NCBI GenBank assembly: GCA_028715625.1
Contig: JAQURL010000026.1
Location: forward strand, 1-35,501
Source: Candidatus Margulisiibacteriota bacterium
GTDB taxonomy: Bacteria; Margulisbacteria; Riflemargulisbacteria; GWF2-35-9
Reading direction: 5' to 3'
DNA length: 35,501 bases
The first letter of the stretch is position 1; each line of letters opens with the position of its first letter. This document shows, one piece after another, positions 22,698 to 32,608 of this stretch. Made by a program: the position numbers and the translations under genes. The notes beneath the pieces were generated by a model, which did not search any database, was not told the DNA's origin, and saw nothing but the letters and a program-made list of their open reading frames with translations.

Positions 22698-25081
22698 TGC
22701 TTGTACCTGTTGAATGGTTAAATGATTTTGTGGATTTGGATAAAAATATATCAACAGACGATATTGTTGCAGCTCTGATGGAACATAGCTGTGAAATAGA
22801 ACAGGTTATTGACAGGTCAAAGGGGATAGAGAATGTGGTTATTGGTAAAATCCTCTCGCTGGAAAAACATCCGGATGCTGACAAACTGCAGGTTTGCGCG
22901 GTTTCTGTCGGCAATAAAACAGTACAAATTGTAACCGGAGCCACCAATGTTAAAACTAACGATTTAATCCCTGTTGCTCTGGATGGCGCTCTTCTACCTA
23001 CCGGCCTGCAGATTAAAACTACGAAACTGCGCGGTGTTTTAAGCGAAGGTATGCTCTGTTCTGAAAAAGAATTGAAACTTTCTGACGAAGCATCGGGAAT
23101 AATGATACTGCCGTCCAACTCTCCTGTGGGTATGAATATTGTCAAATATTTAAAGCTTGACCGGCCCATTCTTAATCTGGCAGTTTTACCCAATCGTGGC
23201 GATTTATTGAGCATCAAAGGAATCGCCAGGGAGCTGAGTGTGATATATAACAAATCTCTTAAGGAAACTGCTGTATACAAACCGGGAAAAATTTCCGGGA
23301 AGAACAGTCTGCCATTAAAAATAAACATTGAGGCCCCGAATCTCTGCTCCAGATATATGGGTGTTGCTATCAAAGGCATTCAGCTGAAGTCCTCTCCTCA
23401 GTGGATGCAGGAACGCTTAAAACAGGCGGATGTAAAGCCTATTAACAATATCGTTGATATTACCAACTATGTCATGCTGGAACTGGGCCAGCCTTTACAT
23501 GCCTTCACTTATGAACAAATAAAAAATTCCACCATCGTTGTGCGCGAAGCCGGAGAAAAAGAAACAATTACGTTGCTTAATGATGAACAAATGGCTTTAA
23601 ATTCCAGCAAGCTCGTCATTGCCGACAATGTAAAACCAATAGCTCTGGCAGGGATTATGGGTGGGAAATATTCATCGATAGATTCTGGGACCCGGAATAT
23701 TATTATCGAATCAGCGTATTTTAACCCCGCAAGCATCAGAAAAACTGCATTTTCTTTGGCTCTAAGGACCGAATCTTCTCAGCGTTTTGAAAAAGGTGTC
23801 GATTGGCAGACAGTAGAACTTGCTATGCTCAGGGCCATAGAGCTTGTCTTAGAACTGGCCGGTGGCGAAGTAGCTTCAGAAATAGTCGATGTTAAAACCA
23901 AAGAGTGGCCCAGGGTGACGATTCCTTTTAACTCAAATAAAATTAACAGTTTACTCGGAACAAACCTCTCCAAAGAACAAATGACAAAAACGTTGTCAGC
24001 GCTTGGATTTGATGTTACAAACGATATCATTTACGTTCCTACATTTAGACAGGACGATGTTTACAGAGAAGCTGACATTGCTGAAGAAATCGGCAGAATT
24101 TATGGTTACAATAATGTTATCACTGTAATCCCACCTCTTACGGATTTTTCTAAAAACTGCAATCCTGAAAATTCATATGAACTGAATAACAAACTTCGCG
24201 AATTATTAACAGGTTATGGTGCCAATGAAATCGTATCCTATTCCATGGCCAGTCCAGACGAAATCGCTATGATTTATGATAAGACCGGAGTCTTTCTAAA
24301 AAACCCCTTAAATAAATCCGAATCTTTGTTAAGATGTAATCTTTTCATTTCTTTACTAAAAAATTTTGAATTTAATAATCGCAATCTGGTTCATGAGTTG
24401 AAAACCTTTGAATTGGGCCATGTATATTTTAAAGAAAATGAAAAATTTATGGAAGAAGCCCGCGGCGCAGCTCTTTTTACAGGTAGAAAGGAATCAACGA
24501 CTTATGAAAAACTCGTTCGCGAGTACAGTTTCCCGGATATCAAAGGATTAACTGAAGACCTGCTGAAATCTATTGGCATAAAAAAATATCAGCTTCAGGA
24601 AAATAAAACTTTTAGTTTTCTGCACCCTTACAGGTCCTGCGAGATAAGAGTCGGAAAAGACATACTGGCTGTGACCGGTGAAGTACATTCGCTTGTTAAA
24701 AAACACTATGATTTCAGAAAAACCGTTTGTTATAGTGAATTTTTTATCGATAACATAAAAAAATATATTTCTAATAGGAAACATTTTCAGCCTTATTCCT
24801 TGTATCCCACAGTAAAAAGGGACATTTCTTTCTGGATTGATAAGGTGGTTGTTTACGAAACTATTTTGAAAACTATAAATCAGTCCAAAGCCGAATACCT
24901 GAGTGATATTATTTTATCCGATATTTATGATGGCAAAAAATATGGCGATGACAAAATAAACTACGCTCTTTCTCTTATTTTCCAGAGCCAGGATTCTACT
25001 CTAACAGAAGAACAGGTTAACCATAGTTTTCAAAAAATTATACAGAATATTCAGAAGCAGTTAAATCTGATTTTTGCTTAG
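22697..25081 (+). CDS. pheT: Phenylalanine-tRNA ligase, beta subunit
   Basis: PheT is the tRNA-binding and editing partner of PheS. The 794-residue protein has the expected order: an N-terminal EMAP-like tRNA-binding domain (about 40-150, with HPDADKLQVCAV), and the B3/B4 editing domain (about 210-380, PINNIVDITNYVMLELGQP). Next come the B5 domain (about 400-475), a catalytic-like core and the C-terminal anticodon-binding FDX-ACB domain (about 700-794, with YPTVKRDISFW). Full length. Translation is coupled to pheS through a TGATG overlap, and mutS follows after two bases. Confidence 0.96.
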   Translation: MLVPVEWLNDFVDLDKNISTDDIVAALMEHSCEIEQVIDRSKGIENVVIGKILSLEKHPDADKLQVCAVSVGNKTVQIVTGATNVKTNDLIPVALDGALLPTGLQIKTTKLRGVLSEGMLCSEKELKLSDEASGIMILPSNSPVGMNIVKYLKLDRPILNLAVLPNRGDLLSIKGIARELSVIYNKSLKETAVYKPGKISGKNSLPLKINIEAPNLCSRYMGVAIKGIQLKSSPQWMQERLKQADVKPINNIVDITNYVMLELGQPLHAFTYEQIKNSTIVVREAGEKETITLLNDEQMALNSSKLVIADNVKPIALAGIMGGKYSSIDSGTRNIIIESAYFNPASIRKTAFSLALRTESSQRFEKGVDWQTVELAMLRAIELVLELAGGEVASEIVDVKTKEWPRVTIPFNSNKINSLLGTNLSKEQMTKTLSALGFDVTNDIIYVPTFRQDDVYREADIAEEIGRIYGYNNVITVIPPLTDFSKNCNPENSYELNNKLRELLTGYGANEIVSYSMASPDEIAMIYDKTGVFLKNPLNKSESLLRCNLFISLLKNFEFNNRNLVHELKTFELGHVYFKENEKFMEEARGAALFTGRKESTTYEKLVREYSFPDIKGLTEDLLKSIGIKKYQLQENKTFSFLHPYRSCEIRVGKDILAVTGEVHSLVKKHYDFRKTVCYSEFFIDNIKKYISNRKHFQPYSLYPTVKRDISFWIDKVVVYETILKTINQSKAEYLSDIILSDIYDGKKYGDDKINYALSLIFQSQDSTLTEEQVNHSFQKIIQNIQKQLNLIFA

Positions 25082-25083
25082 CC

Positions 25084-27537
25084 ATGGCTGTAACCCCCAT
25101 GATGCGTCAATATTACGAAATAAAATCAGGATGCGAAGACGCTATACTTTTTTTTCGCTTGGGTGATTTTTATGAAATGTTCTATGACGACGCATATAAA
25201 GCATCTCGAATCCTTGGATTAACTTTAACTTCCAGAGGTAAAGACGAAAACGGGGAAAAAATACCGATGTGCGGTATCCCCTATCATGCCGCCAATAATT
25301 ATATCCCCAAACTGTTAGCTCAAAATATCAAAATTGCTATCTGTGAACAGACAGAGGACCCCAGCCAGGCCAAGGGTTTAACAAGACGCGAAGTTGTAAA
25401 AATTTTAACTCCGGGTACAGTCCTGGAAGACAATCTGCTCCAAAGTCAGGAAAATAATTATTTAATGGCTATATCCAATGATACCCTGAAAAACAATTTC
25501 GGTCTGGCTTATTGTGATATCTCCACCGGAGAATTTTTCGTTACTGAGATAAATGACCCGGCAAAACTTGTGGACGAAATCGAAAAAATAAATCCCAAAG
25601 AAATTCTTACAGCCACTAATCTTGATATCAGACTTGTTCAAGGGTTCTTTACGACAGTCTATAACCCGCTTCCATATAAAGAAGCCAGGGACAGGTTTCT
25701 TAAATTCTATAACATTCACTCAGCTGAAGCTGTTGGTCTTGAGGATTTCCACATTTCCTTTTCGGCTCTGGCAGCTATTTTAAATTACCTGGAAAAAACC
25801 AAAAAAATCACCGGGTTTTTGAATAAACCCAAACGCATTGATAATCAGGACTATTTATACATGAATGCAGTGACCCTAAAAAACCTGGAAGTACTTTCGG
25901 CACTTAACCCTCAGAATAAATCAGGTTCTCTGATCTGGGTGCTGGACATGACCAGAACATCAATGGGCGCTCGGCTGCTGCGCAAATGGTGTGCCAAACC
26001 TTTGTACAATCGAGAACTCATTCAACAACGTCTCGATGCAGTAGACTTTTTCCATACCAATTTTGGCGTTCTTGCAGAGTTGGACAGTCTGTTGGGGGAA
26101 ATATATGACTTGGAACGTTTAAACGTAAAAATAGCCAACCAGATAGCTAATCCGCGTGATTTAATATCTATAAAAAATTCCTTGAATAAACTTCCTGCTC
26201 TTTACCAAATTTTAAAAGAAATACCTTCAAACCTGAAAAACCTTCTGCTTTTCCCTGAAGAATGGCTGAAAGCTACTCATGATATGTCTGTAGAAATAGA
26301 AAAAATCATTCTGGATGAACCTCCTGTACTTCTGAATAACGGTGGAATTGTTAAATCCAGTTATTCAGAGGAACTGGATAAACTGAGGGAAGATGTAAAA
26401 AACAGCAAACAATGGTTTATTGACCTGGAAATAAGGCTTAAAAAAGAAACCAACATCAAATCCTTAAAAGTAAATTACAATAAAGTTTTCGGTTATTACA
26501 TCGAAGTCACGACCACCAACCTCCCGCAGGTCCCCGATTATTTTATCAGAAAACAGACTATTTCTACCGGTGAACGTTTTTATACTCAGGAACTTAAGGA
26601 AAAAGAAAACTTTATTTTGCATGCCGATGAAATTATCATCAAAAAGGAAATAGAAATATTTACGGCTTTACTTGCCGACCTGAAAAAATATACTGATGCA
26701 CTGCAAATAATAGCCGATAAGATATCAGTCCTGGATTGTCTTACTTCTCTGGCCAAAGTTGCCCGGGCGAATAATTATAAAAAACCTGTATTGAACGATA
26801 ATGGATTGTTCAAGCTTCAAAACAGCCGCCACCCGGTATTGGAAAAAAAGCCGGACAGTTACCAGTTTGTAGCGAATGATGCTTTTTTTGACACACAAAC
26901 AAGCAATTTTGTTATACTTACAGGTCCGAATATGGCCGGTAAATCAACTTATATGCGGCAAATAGCTTTAATAATAATTATGGCCCAGATAGGCAGCTTT
27001 GTTCCGGCACAAGAAGCCAACATCAGCCTTACCGATAAACTTTTTGCCCGTATCGGCGCCAGTGATAATCTCTTTGAGGGTAAAAGCACCTTTATGATGG
27101 AAATGCTGGAATCATCCGGTATTCTGCATAACGCCACCAAAGACTCATTTATTATCCTGGATGAAATCGGACGGGGAACATCCACATTTGACGGGCTCAG
27201 CATAGCAGCGTCCATAGCTAAGTATATTTACAAACAAATTCAGGCCAAAACCATGTTCGCGACACATTATCACGAGATTACTTCTCTGACCGAACAATAC
27301 CCTCTTATGAAAAATATGAATATTGCTGTGGTTGAGGAACAAAATAAAATTCGCTTTACCTATAAAGTTATTCCGGGCAAAGCTGAAAAAAGCTACGGCA
27401 TTCATGTGGCGGACCTGGCCGGATTACCCAAGGAAATTATTCGTGACGCCACAAAAATCCTGGAAGAACTGGAAAAAGAAGAAATTTCCCTGCACAAAAA
27501 CAAGACCGGTAAAATCAAACAACTATCTCTTTTTTAA
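25084..27537 (+). CDS. mutS: DNA mismatch repair protein MutS
   Basis: MutS recognises mismatches and starts repair with MutL. The 817-residue protein has the mismatch-contact motif Phe29-Tyr30-Glu31 (LGDFYEMFYD), connector, lever and clamp regions. The ATPase domain has Walker A GPNMAGKSTYMRQ (about 614-626), ST motif ASDNLFEGKSTFMMEM and Walker B FIILDEIGRGTSTFDG, then the ATHYHEIT switch histidine. The C-terminal tail is short (KQLSLF at the end), similar to many bacteria. It starts two bases after pheT with no ribosome site, implying coupling. This pheT-mutS pairing is not a widely conserved operon. No clear terminator follows. Confidence 0.97.
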   Translation: MAVTPMMRQYYEIKSGCEDAILFFRLGDFYEMFYDDAYKASRILGLTLTSRGKDENGEKIPMCGIPYHAANNYIPKLLAQNIKIAICEQTEDPSQAKGLTRREVVKILTPGTVLEDNLLQSQENNYLMAISNDTLKNNFGLAYCDISTGEFFVTEINDPAKLVDEIEKINPKEILTATNLDIRLVQGFFTTVYNPLPYKEARDRFLKFYNIHSAEAVGLEDFHISFSALAAILNYLEKTKKITGFLNKPKRIDNQDYLYMNAVTLKNLEVLSALNPQNKSGSLIWVLDMTRTSMGARLLRKWCAKPLYNRELIQQRLDAVDFFHTNFGVLAELDSLLGEIYDLERLNVKIANQIANPRDLISIKNSLNKLPALYQILKEIPSNLKNLLLFPEEWLKATHDMSVEIEKIILDEPPVLLNNGGIVKSSYSEELDKLREDVKNSKQWFIDLEIRLKKETNIKSLKVNYNKVFGYYIEVTTTNLPQVPDYFIRKQTISTGERFYTQELKEKENFILHADEIIIKKEIEIFTALLADLKKYTDALQIIADKISVLDCLTSLAKVARANNYKKPVLNDNGLFKLQNSRHPVLEKKPDSYQFVANDAFFDTQTSNFVILTGPNMAGKSTYMRQIALIIIMAQIGSFVPAQEANISLTDKLFARIGASDNLFEGKSTFMMEMLESSGILHNATKDSFIILDEIGRGTSTFDGLSIAASIAKYIYKQIQAKTMFATHYHEITSLTEQYPLMKNMNIAVVEEQNKIRFTYKVIPGKAEKSYGIHVADLAGLPKEIIRDATKILEELEKEEISLHKNKTGKIKQLSLF

Positions 27538-27622
27538 TTTAACAAAAGATTGCAGAAAATAAATGTTTATAAACAGGCTCATGCGGGAATAAGGATACTG
27601 TAATTAATAAGATAAAACTAAT

Positions 27623-27793
27623 ATGGGAAACTGCAAACATCATAACGTATCGTTCTTAGGTATTCTGCAATACCGTACTTATCCGGAAAAATGCTTCATA
27701 TGCAATGACTGCCATACAGTAATTACAGACTATGTAACACACATTGATATGGAATTATACGCTGATAAAAAAGAAATGCTTCTGAATCTTTAA
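27623..27793 (+). CDS. 56-residue protein with Cys/His metal-site pattern
   Basis: A short frame in the 342-base gap after mutS encodes 56 residues. Cys4 and His6-His7 (NCKHH) are followed by CFICNDCH (24-31), the spacing of a small zinc ribbon or treble-clef knuckle. The tail is acidic (MELYADKKEMLLNL). No family is recognised. A TAAGAT hexamer (27608-27613) ends nine bases before the ATG, the same spacing seen at other near-leaderless starts here, but no -35 box fits and no ribosome site exists. The rest of the gap, 27538-27622 and 27794-27879, shows no other gene or clear terminator. The motif density makes it more likely real than chance. Confidence 0.55.
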   Translation: MGNCKHHNVSFLGILQYRTYPEKCFICNDCHTVITDYVTHIDMELYADKKEMLLNL

Positions 27794-27879
27794 AGATCAG
27801 AATCATAGCTAAACCAAAAGGGCTTATAGTATTATTCGCACAAATTGGGAATTAGAAAAACATTTTTGAAAGAGTATGG

Positions 27880-30171
27880 TTAAAAAACAACTTTCCAGGT
27901 AACAGCTATATTAAAGATAATCTGGGTCCAATCCAGAATTGTCTTAACCAGGTCAAAATCTTTTATTTCTTTGGTCGGCACCACAATAATATCGCCTTTT
28001 TGAACACCGGTACCGAAATCATTTGTCTTGCTTACCGTACCATCAGCATGTATAACAAATATTTCAGGAGTATCCGCGTCTTTTCTGAATAATCCAGCGT
28101 CATTCAGATAATATTGCATGTTCCTGTTTTCTTTATATACGAACATGCCCTGATTATAAACACCGCCGACAACACCTACGGTCTGAGGTATCGGAGGTAC
28201 TACAATCGAATCCTTGTCCTGCAGTTTGAGATCTTCATCCATTACGTTTTTATAAAATAACGCGCCGGCATCCATACGAATACGGTTAAAGTTGGACAGG
28301 CTCATGATATTCTGTACCAGTATTTCGTTGGAACTGCTGGTTTTATTAATACTTTGCAGCAAATTCAAATTATTATTTACTCTATAAAATTCTATTCCGG
28401 GAATATAGGCTTCGTCAGTGAAACCGCCGATACGTTTTATAAACATACTTAATGTTTCATTTTTGTAAATCGGATAAATGCCCGGCTGCATGGTTTCTCC
28501 ACGAATTTCCACTGTTCCGGCCACATCAAAGTCTCTTACGGACTTGATGAACACCTCATCCAGGGGTTGCAATACAAAAGTTTTAATTTCATTATTTTTT
28601 ACTTCGATAATTTTATTGTTACTGGTAGTCATTTTTCTCATAACATATATCTTTTCTTTATCAGCATTATACTTGAAGTCTCCGGCTTTAAAAACCAAAT
28701 CCTCCAGGGTCATGTTCTGATAATAAACAAAATTACCCGGCTTGGAAACCTCGCCTTGAATACTTAGATTATAATTTTTATTAAGTTCGCTGGTTGAATA
28801 TACTTTTATCTTATCAAACATCTCCAGACTAATGTTTTTTAAATCTGTTTCTTTAGCGTTAATCGGCAATATTTCATCCATGTTTGAGGTAGTCATTCGA
28901 TAGATTTCCACCCTATCCAGATATGCTGTTTTATTGAAACCTCCGGCAAGAGTAAGTAATGCTTGCAGGTTCTGAACTTTGCCGTATTCATAAAGCCCCG
29001 GGTGCAAAACATCTCCTTCAATATCCACCCAATTATCTATTTGATCCGAAATAGCTTTTATATCAATAATGTCTCCATTTTCTATAGGAATTTTTTTACT
29101 GTTATTTATAAAATCATCATAACTCTTAAAGGTCAAAGTCTGTAGTCTGAACTGGTCAGAATCTGTACCGCGTCTTATAAGGTTTACTTCCCTGAAATAA
29201 GTACTGCGCGTATATTTACCGGACATGGCCAACAAACTATACATCGTGGTATTTTCTTTCAGTTCGTAAATGGCCGGCACCTTTATTTCTCCTTTTATAG
29301 CAGCTGTATCCGCTATTTTAGGAACGTATATAGTATCACCTTTTTTCAATTGAATATCATCGCTCTTGTCACCATAAATCAGCAAATCATAAAGATCTAT
29401 AGTTTTATATAGCCGTCTGTCCCTGATAAGCTGAATATTCCTTAAAGTACCGATTTTTGTAGGACCGCCTGACGCATATAATCCATAAAGAAAAGTCGAG
29501 AGAGAGTTCAAGTTGTACCTGCCGGGTGTTTTTACTTCTCCCAATATAAATACATCTATAGTCTTCAGTTTACCCAAGGTTATATCCATTGTGAAATTTG
29601 CGAAATATTTTTCCATAAGATTATTTATTATACGTTTCGCGTCAGACAGGGTCAGATTAGCCACATTTACTTTACCTGCTTTTGGTAAAATTACGGTACC
29701 GTCAGTATCTATAATCAGATTAAAGTTTTGTTGAATATTACCCCAGAGATAGACAATTAATTCGTCTCCAGCGCCCAGGATATAGTCACCGCCGACAGGA
29801 ATATTTTCCAAAGGTGTAAATGTCAGAGATACTTGATTAAACACATCATATCCGAACTGTTTCAATTCTTTAGGAAATTTTGATTCAATAATGGAGCGAA
29901 ACTCCGGTTCTTGTTTAATCTCTGCAGCTTTAGGTATCTCAACTGCTTTTTCCGATATAACACCATTATCATTAAGAATTGGTTTGTTATTTTGAACCGT
30001 TTGTGCTGGATTCGAATTCAAATATGTTTCAGCAGCACTTTTTATCTCAGCGTCGCTGACATTATATTGTTTTTTAAGCGCATCAATATTTACAGGAGGC
30101 AATGCGGCTAAAACCAGGTTAAAGACAAAAGTAAAAACAATCCCGTAAAATATTCTATTAGTGTATTTCAT
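27880..30171 (-). CDS. Polysaccharide export protein with six SLBB domains
   Basis: This 763-residue Wza-family protein has a signal peptide (about 1-22) and a Pro/Ala/Lys-rich linker. The polysaccharide export domain (about 128-205) starts with YILGAGDELIVYLWG. Six SLBB repeats follow, each opening with a GEVKTPGRY-type turn (about 206 onward, the last near 670-715). A hydrophobic helix close to the C-terminus (about 740-760) could cross the outer membrane, as the C-terminal helix does in Wza. Wza itself has far fewer SLBB domains (about 380 residues), so this would be a much taller periplasmic tube. No lipobox cysteine is seen at the signal peptide. It is last in the surface operon, with a possible promoter of its own 27 bases upstream. 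Confidence 0.88.
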   Translation of the reverse strand: MKYTNRIFYGIVFTFVFNLVLAALPPVNIDALKKQYNVSDAEIKSAAETYLNSNPAQTVQNNKPILNDNGVISEKAVEIPKAAEIKQEPEFRSIIESKFPKELKQFGYDVFNQVSLTFTPLENIPVGGDYILGAGDELIVYLWGNIQQNFNLIIDTDGTVILPKAGKVNVANLTLSDAKRIINNLMEKYFANFTMDITLGKLKTIDVFILGEVKTPGRYNLNSLSTFLYGLYASGGPTKIGTLRNIQLIRDRRLYKTIDLYDLLIYGDKSDDIQLKKGDTIYVPKIADTAAIKGEIKVPAIYELKENTTMYSLLAMSGKYTRSTYFREVNLIRRGTDSDQFRLQTLTFKSYDDFINNSKKIPIENGDIIDIKAISDQIDNWVDIEGDVLHPGLYEYGKVQNLQALLTLAGGFNKTAYLDRVEIYRMTTSNMDEILPINAKETDLKNISLEMFDKIKVYSTSELNKNYNLSIQGEVSKPGNFVYYQNMTLEDLVFKAGDFKYNADKEKIYVMRKMTTSNNKIIEVKNNEIKTFVLQPLDEVFIKSVRDFDVAGTVEIRGETMQPGIYPIYKNETLSMFIKRIGGFTDEAYIPGIEFYRVNNNLNLLQSINKTSSSNEILVQNIMSLSNFNRIRMDAGALFYKNVMDEDLKLQDKDSIVVPPIPQTVGVVGGVYNQGMFVYKENRNMQYYLNDAGLFRKDADTPEIFVIHADGTVSKTNDFGTGVQKGDIIVVPTKEIKDFDLVKTILDWTQIIFNIAVTWKVVF

Positions 30172-30197
30172 CAGTTATTCCCATACTTAAGAAAATT

Positions 30198-30206
30198 ATT
30201 TTAGCA
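30198..30206 (-). promoter_or_regulatory. Possible extended -10 promoter of the SLBB gene
   Basis: TGCTAAAAT on the minus strand matches an extended -10 box, 26 bases before the ATG at 30171. No good -35 box is present. It lies in the 96-base gap between the barrel gene and the SLBB gene, the only sizeable gap in this operon, where no terminator is seen. Confidence 0.4.
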
Positions 30207-30267
30207 TAACATCAGAGTTTATAAAACTTAAAATATTTATGGAAAGTTAAACATACAAAGATAGCGA

Positions 30268-32604
30268 CTAGAATGTAGTTGTTAAACGAAAGATCAGAGT
30301 TTGTTCAATAAAATTTTTAGTTTTATCGGCTGTATCCAATTTGTCGCCTGCTGCCGCGATTGTTAAATCAATATAAAGTTTAGTTTCATAGAATATATAT
30401 TGATTACCTGGAAATTTATATATACCGCCCAGGCCTAAAGTTGTCTTATTGTTATTTACTCGTTGTGCCGGATCATTACCATCATTCAGGCCTAATTGCA
30501 GGACAATGCTTGCATAAGTACTTAACACCCTGGGTATATAGTCGTAATCTAGTCGAACTCCATATGATGTATAGGTTGTCATACTGGGGGTAACGCCCTT
30601 ATTCTGCTTGTCAGATTTGCTTAAAGAGAACTTGGCTTTTACCGGGGAGAATTCGGTATCGACATTGATTCCAATCGCTGTCTGATCAAAACTATTAGCC
30701 GAAGCCACAGCGTCTTCATATGATATCAAGCTGTAATTTGTATTCAATTTCCCAATAAACTTCCCGATTTCCAATCTGATATTAGTAAAAGAAAATAAGT
30801 GTGTCTGCGTTTTATTATCAACCAAAGATACATTCTGGGTGGAATCATTTTTCTTGAGATTCAAGTTATAATTGTATCCCAGATTAAAGATATCAAAAAC
30901 GTTGACATTAGCCATACCTTTAAAATCGTCACTGTAGGTTGTAGCACCGCCCATTTCCGGTGAGAGCAATTTGGTAACGTTGTCCTGCTCTTTTTGATAA
31001 GCGCCTGTAAAGGAAATCATGCTGCGTAACAGGTTTAACTTTAATGATGTTCCATAGAAGAAATCATCATTTTTTATTGATGTATTACCCAGACTTTTAA
31101 AACCCTTAGTCACCAAACTGGTATTGGTCTTAAAAAATAAATCGCGTGTAAAAAGCGGCGTACCGTATTCCAGATAGGCAGCTCCGCCCCCCTGCATACT
31201 TGTTCTGATTGGAATTAAGTTAAGTATGGCCTCAGGAATTATCTTCTTGGCCTCAGTCGGTATGGTATTGGTATCACCTGTGGAAATATCGGAATAATAA
31301 ACCGAACCGGCCAGTTCACTCTTAAAATAGCTGCTTGAATCTTCATTGAGGTTTAATTTGTTATACATGCCCAAAACAAAATTTTCCTGAGGTAAAGATG
31401 TTCCCCAGTTCGTTGTATTGGGCAACGAATTCATATCGTCTTTAAAATGCAGCAATGACAAAGATGTATCCAGGGCAAATACTCTCATGCTTAATTGATA
31501 GGCGGTTAATTTCTGAGTAAATGTTCCGTTAATATTGTTGCTGGGGTCACTGCTGCCAAAAACCGTACGGGCGGTATCGCCGTTAATATAGGTGAAACTC
31601 ATAACTCCTGGCAAACTCATTGTCATATTTACTCCGTCAACGTTTATTCCATTCAGGGTATATTGTGAAAGAACAGGAGCAGAATCCTTCAGAGATAACC
31701 TAACATACCCCTTGTCATCGTATAAATCGATTCTGGTGCGTGATTGCCTTTGTTGAGCTGATGTTTCTTCTGATGTTTCATAATCATATATATCCATATT
31801 CATAAAACCGCTCTTCAGATTCATTTCCATGGTATTTTTCATCCTGAAATTCGGTCTGGATATAACACTGGCACTTTTGTCAGTTGAATATAAATCGAGT
31901 ATTAGTTCTTCTTTGCCTTTCATATCCACTAAAGAAGGTTTTTTGGGTTGATATGTAAAGCTGGATTGGATTGTATACTCCTTGCCGTCCTTGCTCTTGA
32001 CAGAAAAATCTATTTTATGACTTTCCTGGCTCAGAGTGTATTGGGGTATATAGTTGATGAACGAAGAGTATATATTGGAAAGCCTGGTTACATCCTGATC
32101 GTCAACCTTTAAACTTATAGTTTTCAGGTCCAGAATATCATATGGATCTTCGTAAGAAATAAGTATTACCGGATTACCATCTCCGATATATGATTTGTTG
32201 GTGGGATTTAGCAATTTGATGTTGGGGTCGTTTTCAGTTTTTTTAATATCAGCTACAAAGGCATTTTCCTGAGGAAATACCAAAGGTAAAGTATAAGATG
32301 TACCATCCTGCATTTTTAAGAAAAAATAATATTGGAACTGATCGGAACCATTAAGTATCGGTGTAATGTTTAAGAGATATTTATTTGGCGGTATTGCAGT
32401 CATTTCTGCCTCGGTGTATTGGTTGTCCTGATCACCCTTGTAGTAAACCAGAACACTGTCTACAGAAGCAATATCAACATCTCTTGCTTCCAAATTTAAT
32501 ATAATAGGCTGATTGTTTATGACATAATCAAGCTTGTCATGCACAAGCACTACTGCAAATAAACTGCTGCTCAAAACACAAAAAAGGATTAATAGTTTTT
32601 TCAT
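30268..32604 (-). CDS. Large outer-membrane barrel-type surface protein
   Basis: This 778-residue protein has a signal peptide (about 1-17). The N-terminal periplasmic part (about 20-230) has Ig-like strand repeats (for example ILNLEARDVDIASVDSVLVY and PVILISYEDPYDI). The long C-terminal region is made of alternating strands typical of a beta barrel, ending FRLTTTF with the final Phe expected for BAM substrates. I do not recognise a named family. It sits four bases after the FecR gene and before the export gene, so it may form the outer-membrane part of a secretion or surface assembly complex. Barrel nature is inferred from composition and the C-terminus. Confidence 0.7.
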   Translation of the reverse strand: MKKLLILFCVLSSSLFAVVLVHDKLDYVINNQPIILNLEARDVDIASVDSVLVYYKGDQDNQYTEAEMTAIPPNKYLLNITPILNGSDQFQYYFFLKMQDGTSYTLPLVFPQENAFVADIKKTENDPNIKLLNPTNKSYIGDGNPVILISYEDPYDILDLKTISLKVDDQDVTRLSNIYSSFINYIPQYTLSQESHKIDFSVKSKDGKEYTIQSSFTYQPKKPSLVDMKGKEELILDLYSTDKSASVISRPNFRMKNTMEMNLKSGFMNMDIYDYETSEETSAQQRQSRTRIDLYDDKGYVRLSLKDSAPVLSQYTLNGINVDGVNMTMSLPGVMSFTYINGDTARTVFGSSDPSNNINGTFTQKLTAYQLSMRVFALDTSLSLLHFKDDMNSLPNTTNWGTSLPQENFVLGMYNKLNLNEDSSSYFKSELAGSVYYSDISTGDTNTIPTEAKKIIPEAILNLIPIRTSMQGGGAAYLEYGTPLFTRDLFFKTNTSLVTKGFKSLGNTSIKNDDFFYGTSLKLNLLRSMISFTGAYQKEQDNVTKLLSPEMGGATTYSDDFKGMANVNVFDIFNLGYNYNLNLKKNDSTQNVSLVDNKTQTHLFSFTNIRLEIGKFIGKLNTNYSLISYEDAVASANSFDQTAIGINVDTEFSPVKAKFSLSKSDKQNKGVTPSMTTYTSYGVRLDYDYIPRVLSTYASIVLQLGLNDGNDPAQRVNNNKTTLGLGGIYKFPGNQYIFYETKLYIDLTIAAAGDKLDTADKTKNFIEQTLIFRLTTTF

Positions 32605-32608
32605 TAAT

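Noticed and set aside
22645-23379. 244-residue open frame on the minus strand
   Set aside because: It lies wholly opposite pheS/pheT, whose domains and motifs are unmistakable. Its composition is typical of an antisense shadow.
27794-27879. Terminator between the small gene at 27623 and the SLBB gene
   Set aside because: No stable GC stem followed by a T run could be found on either strand.
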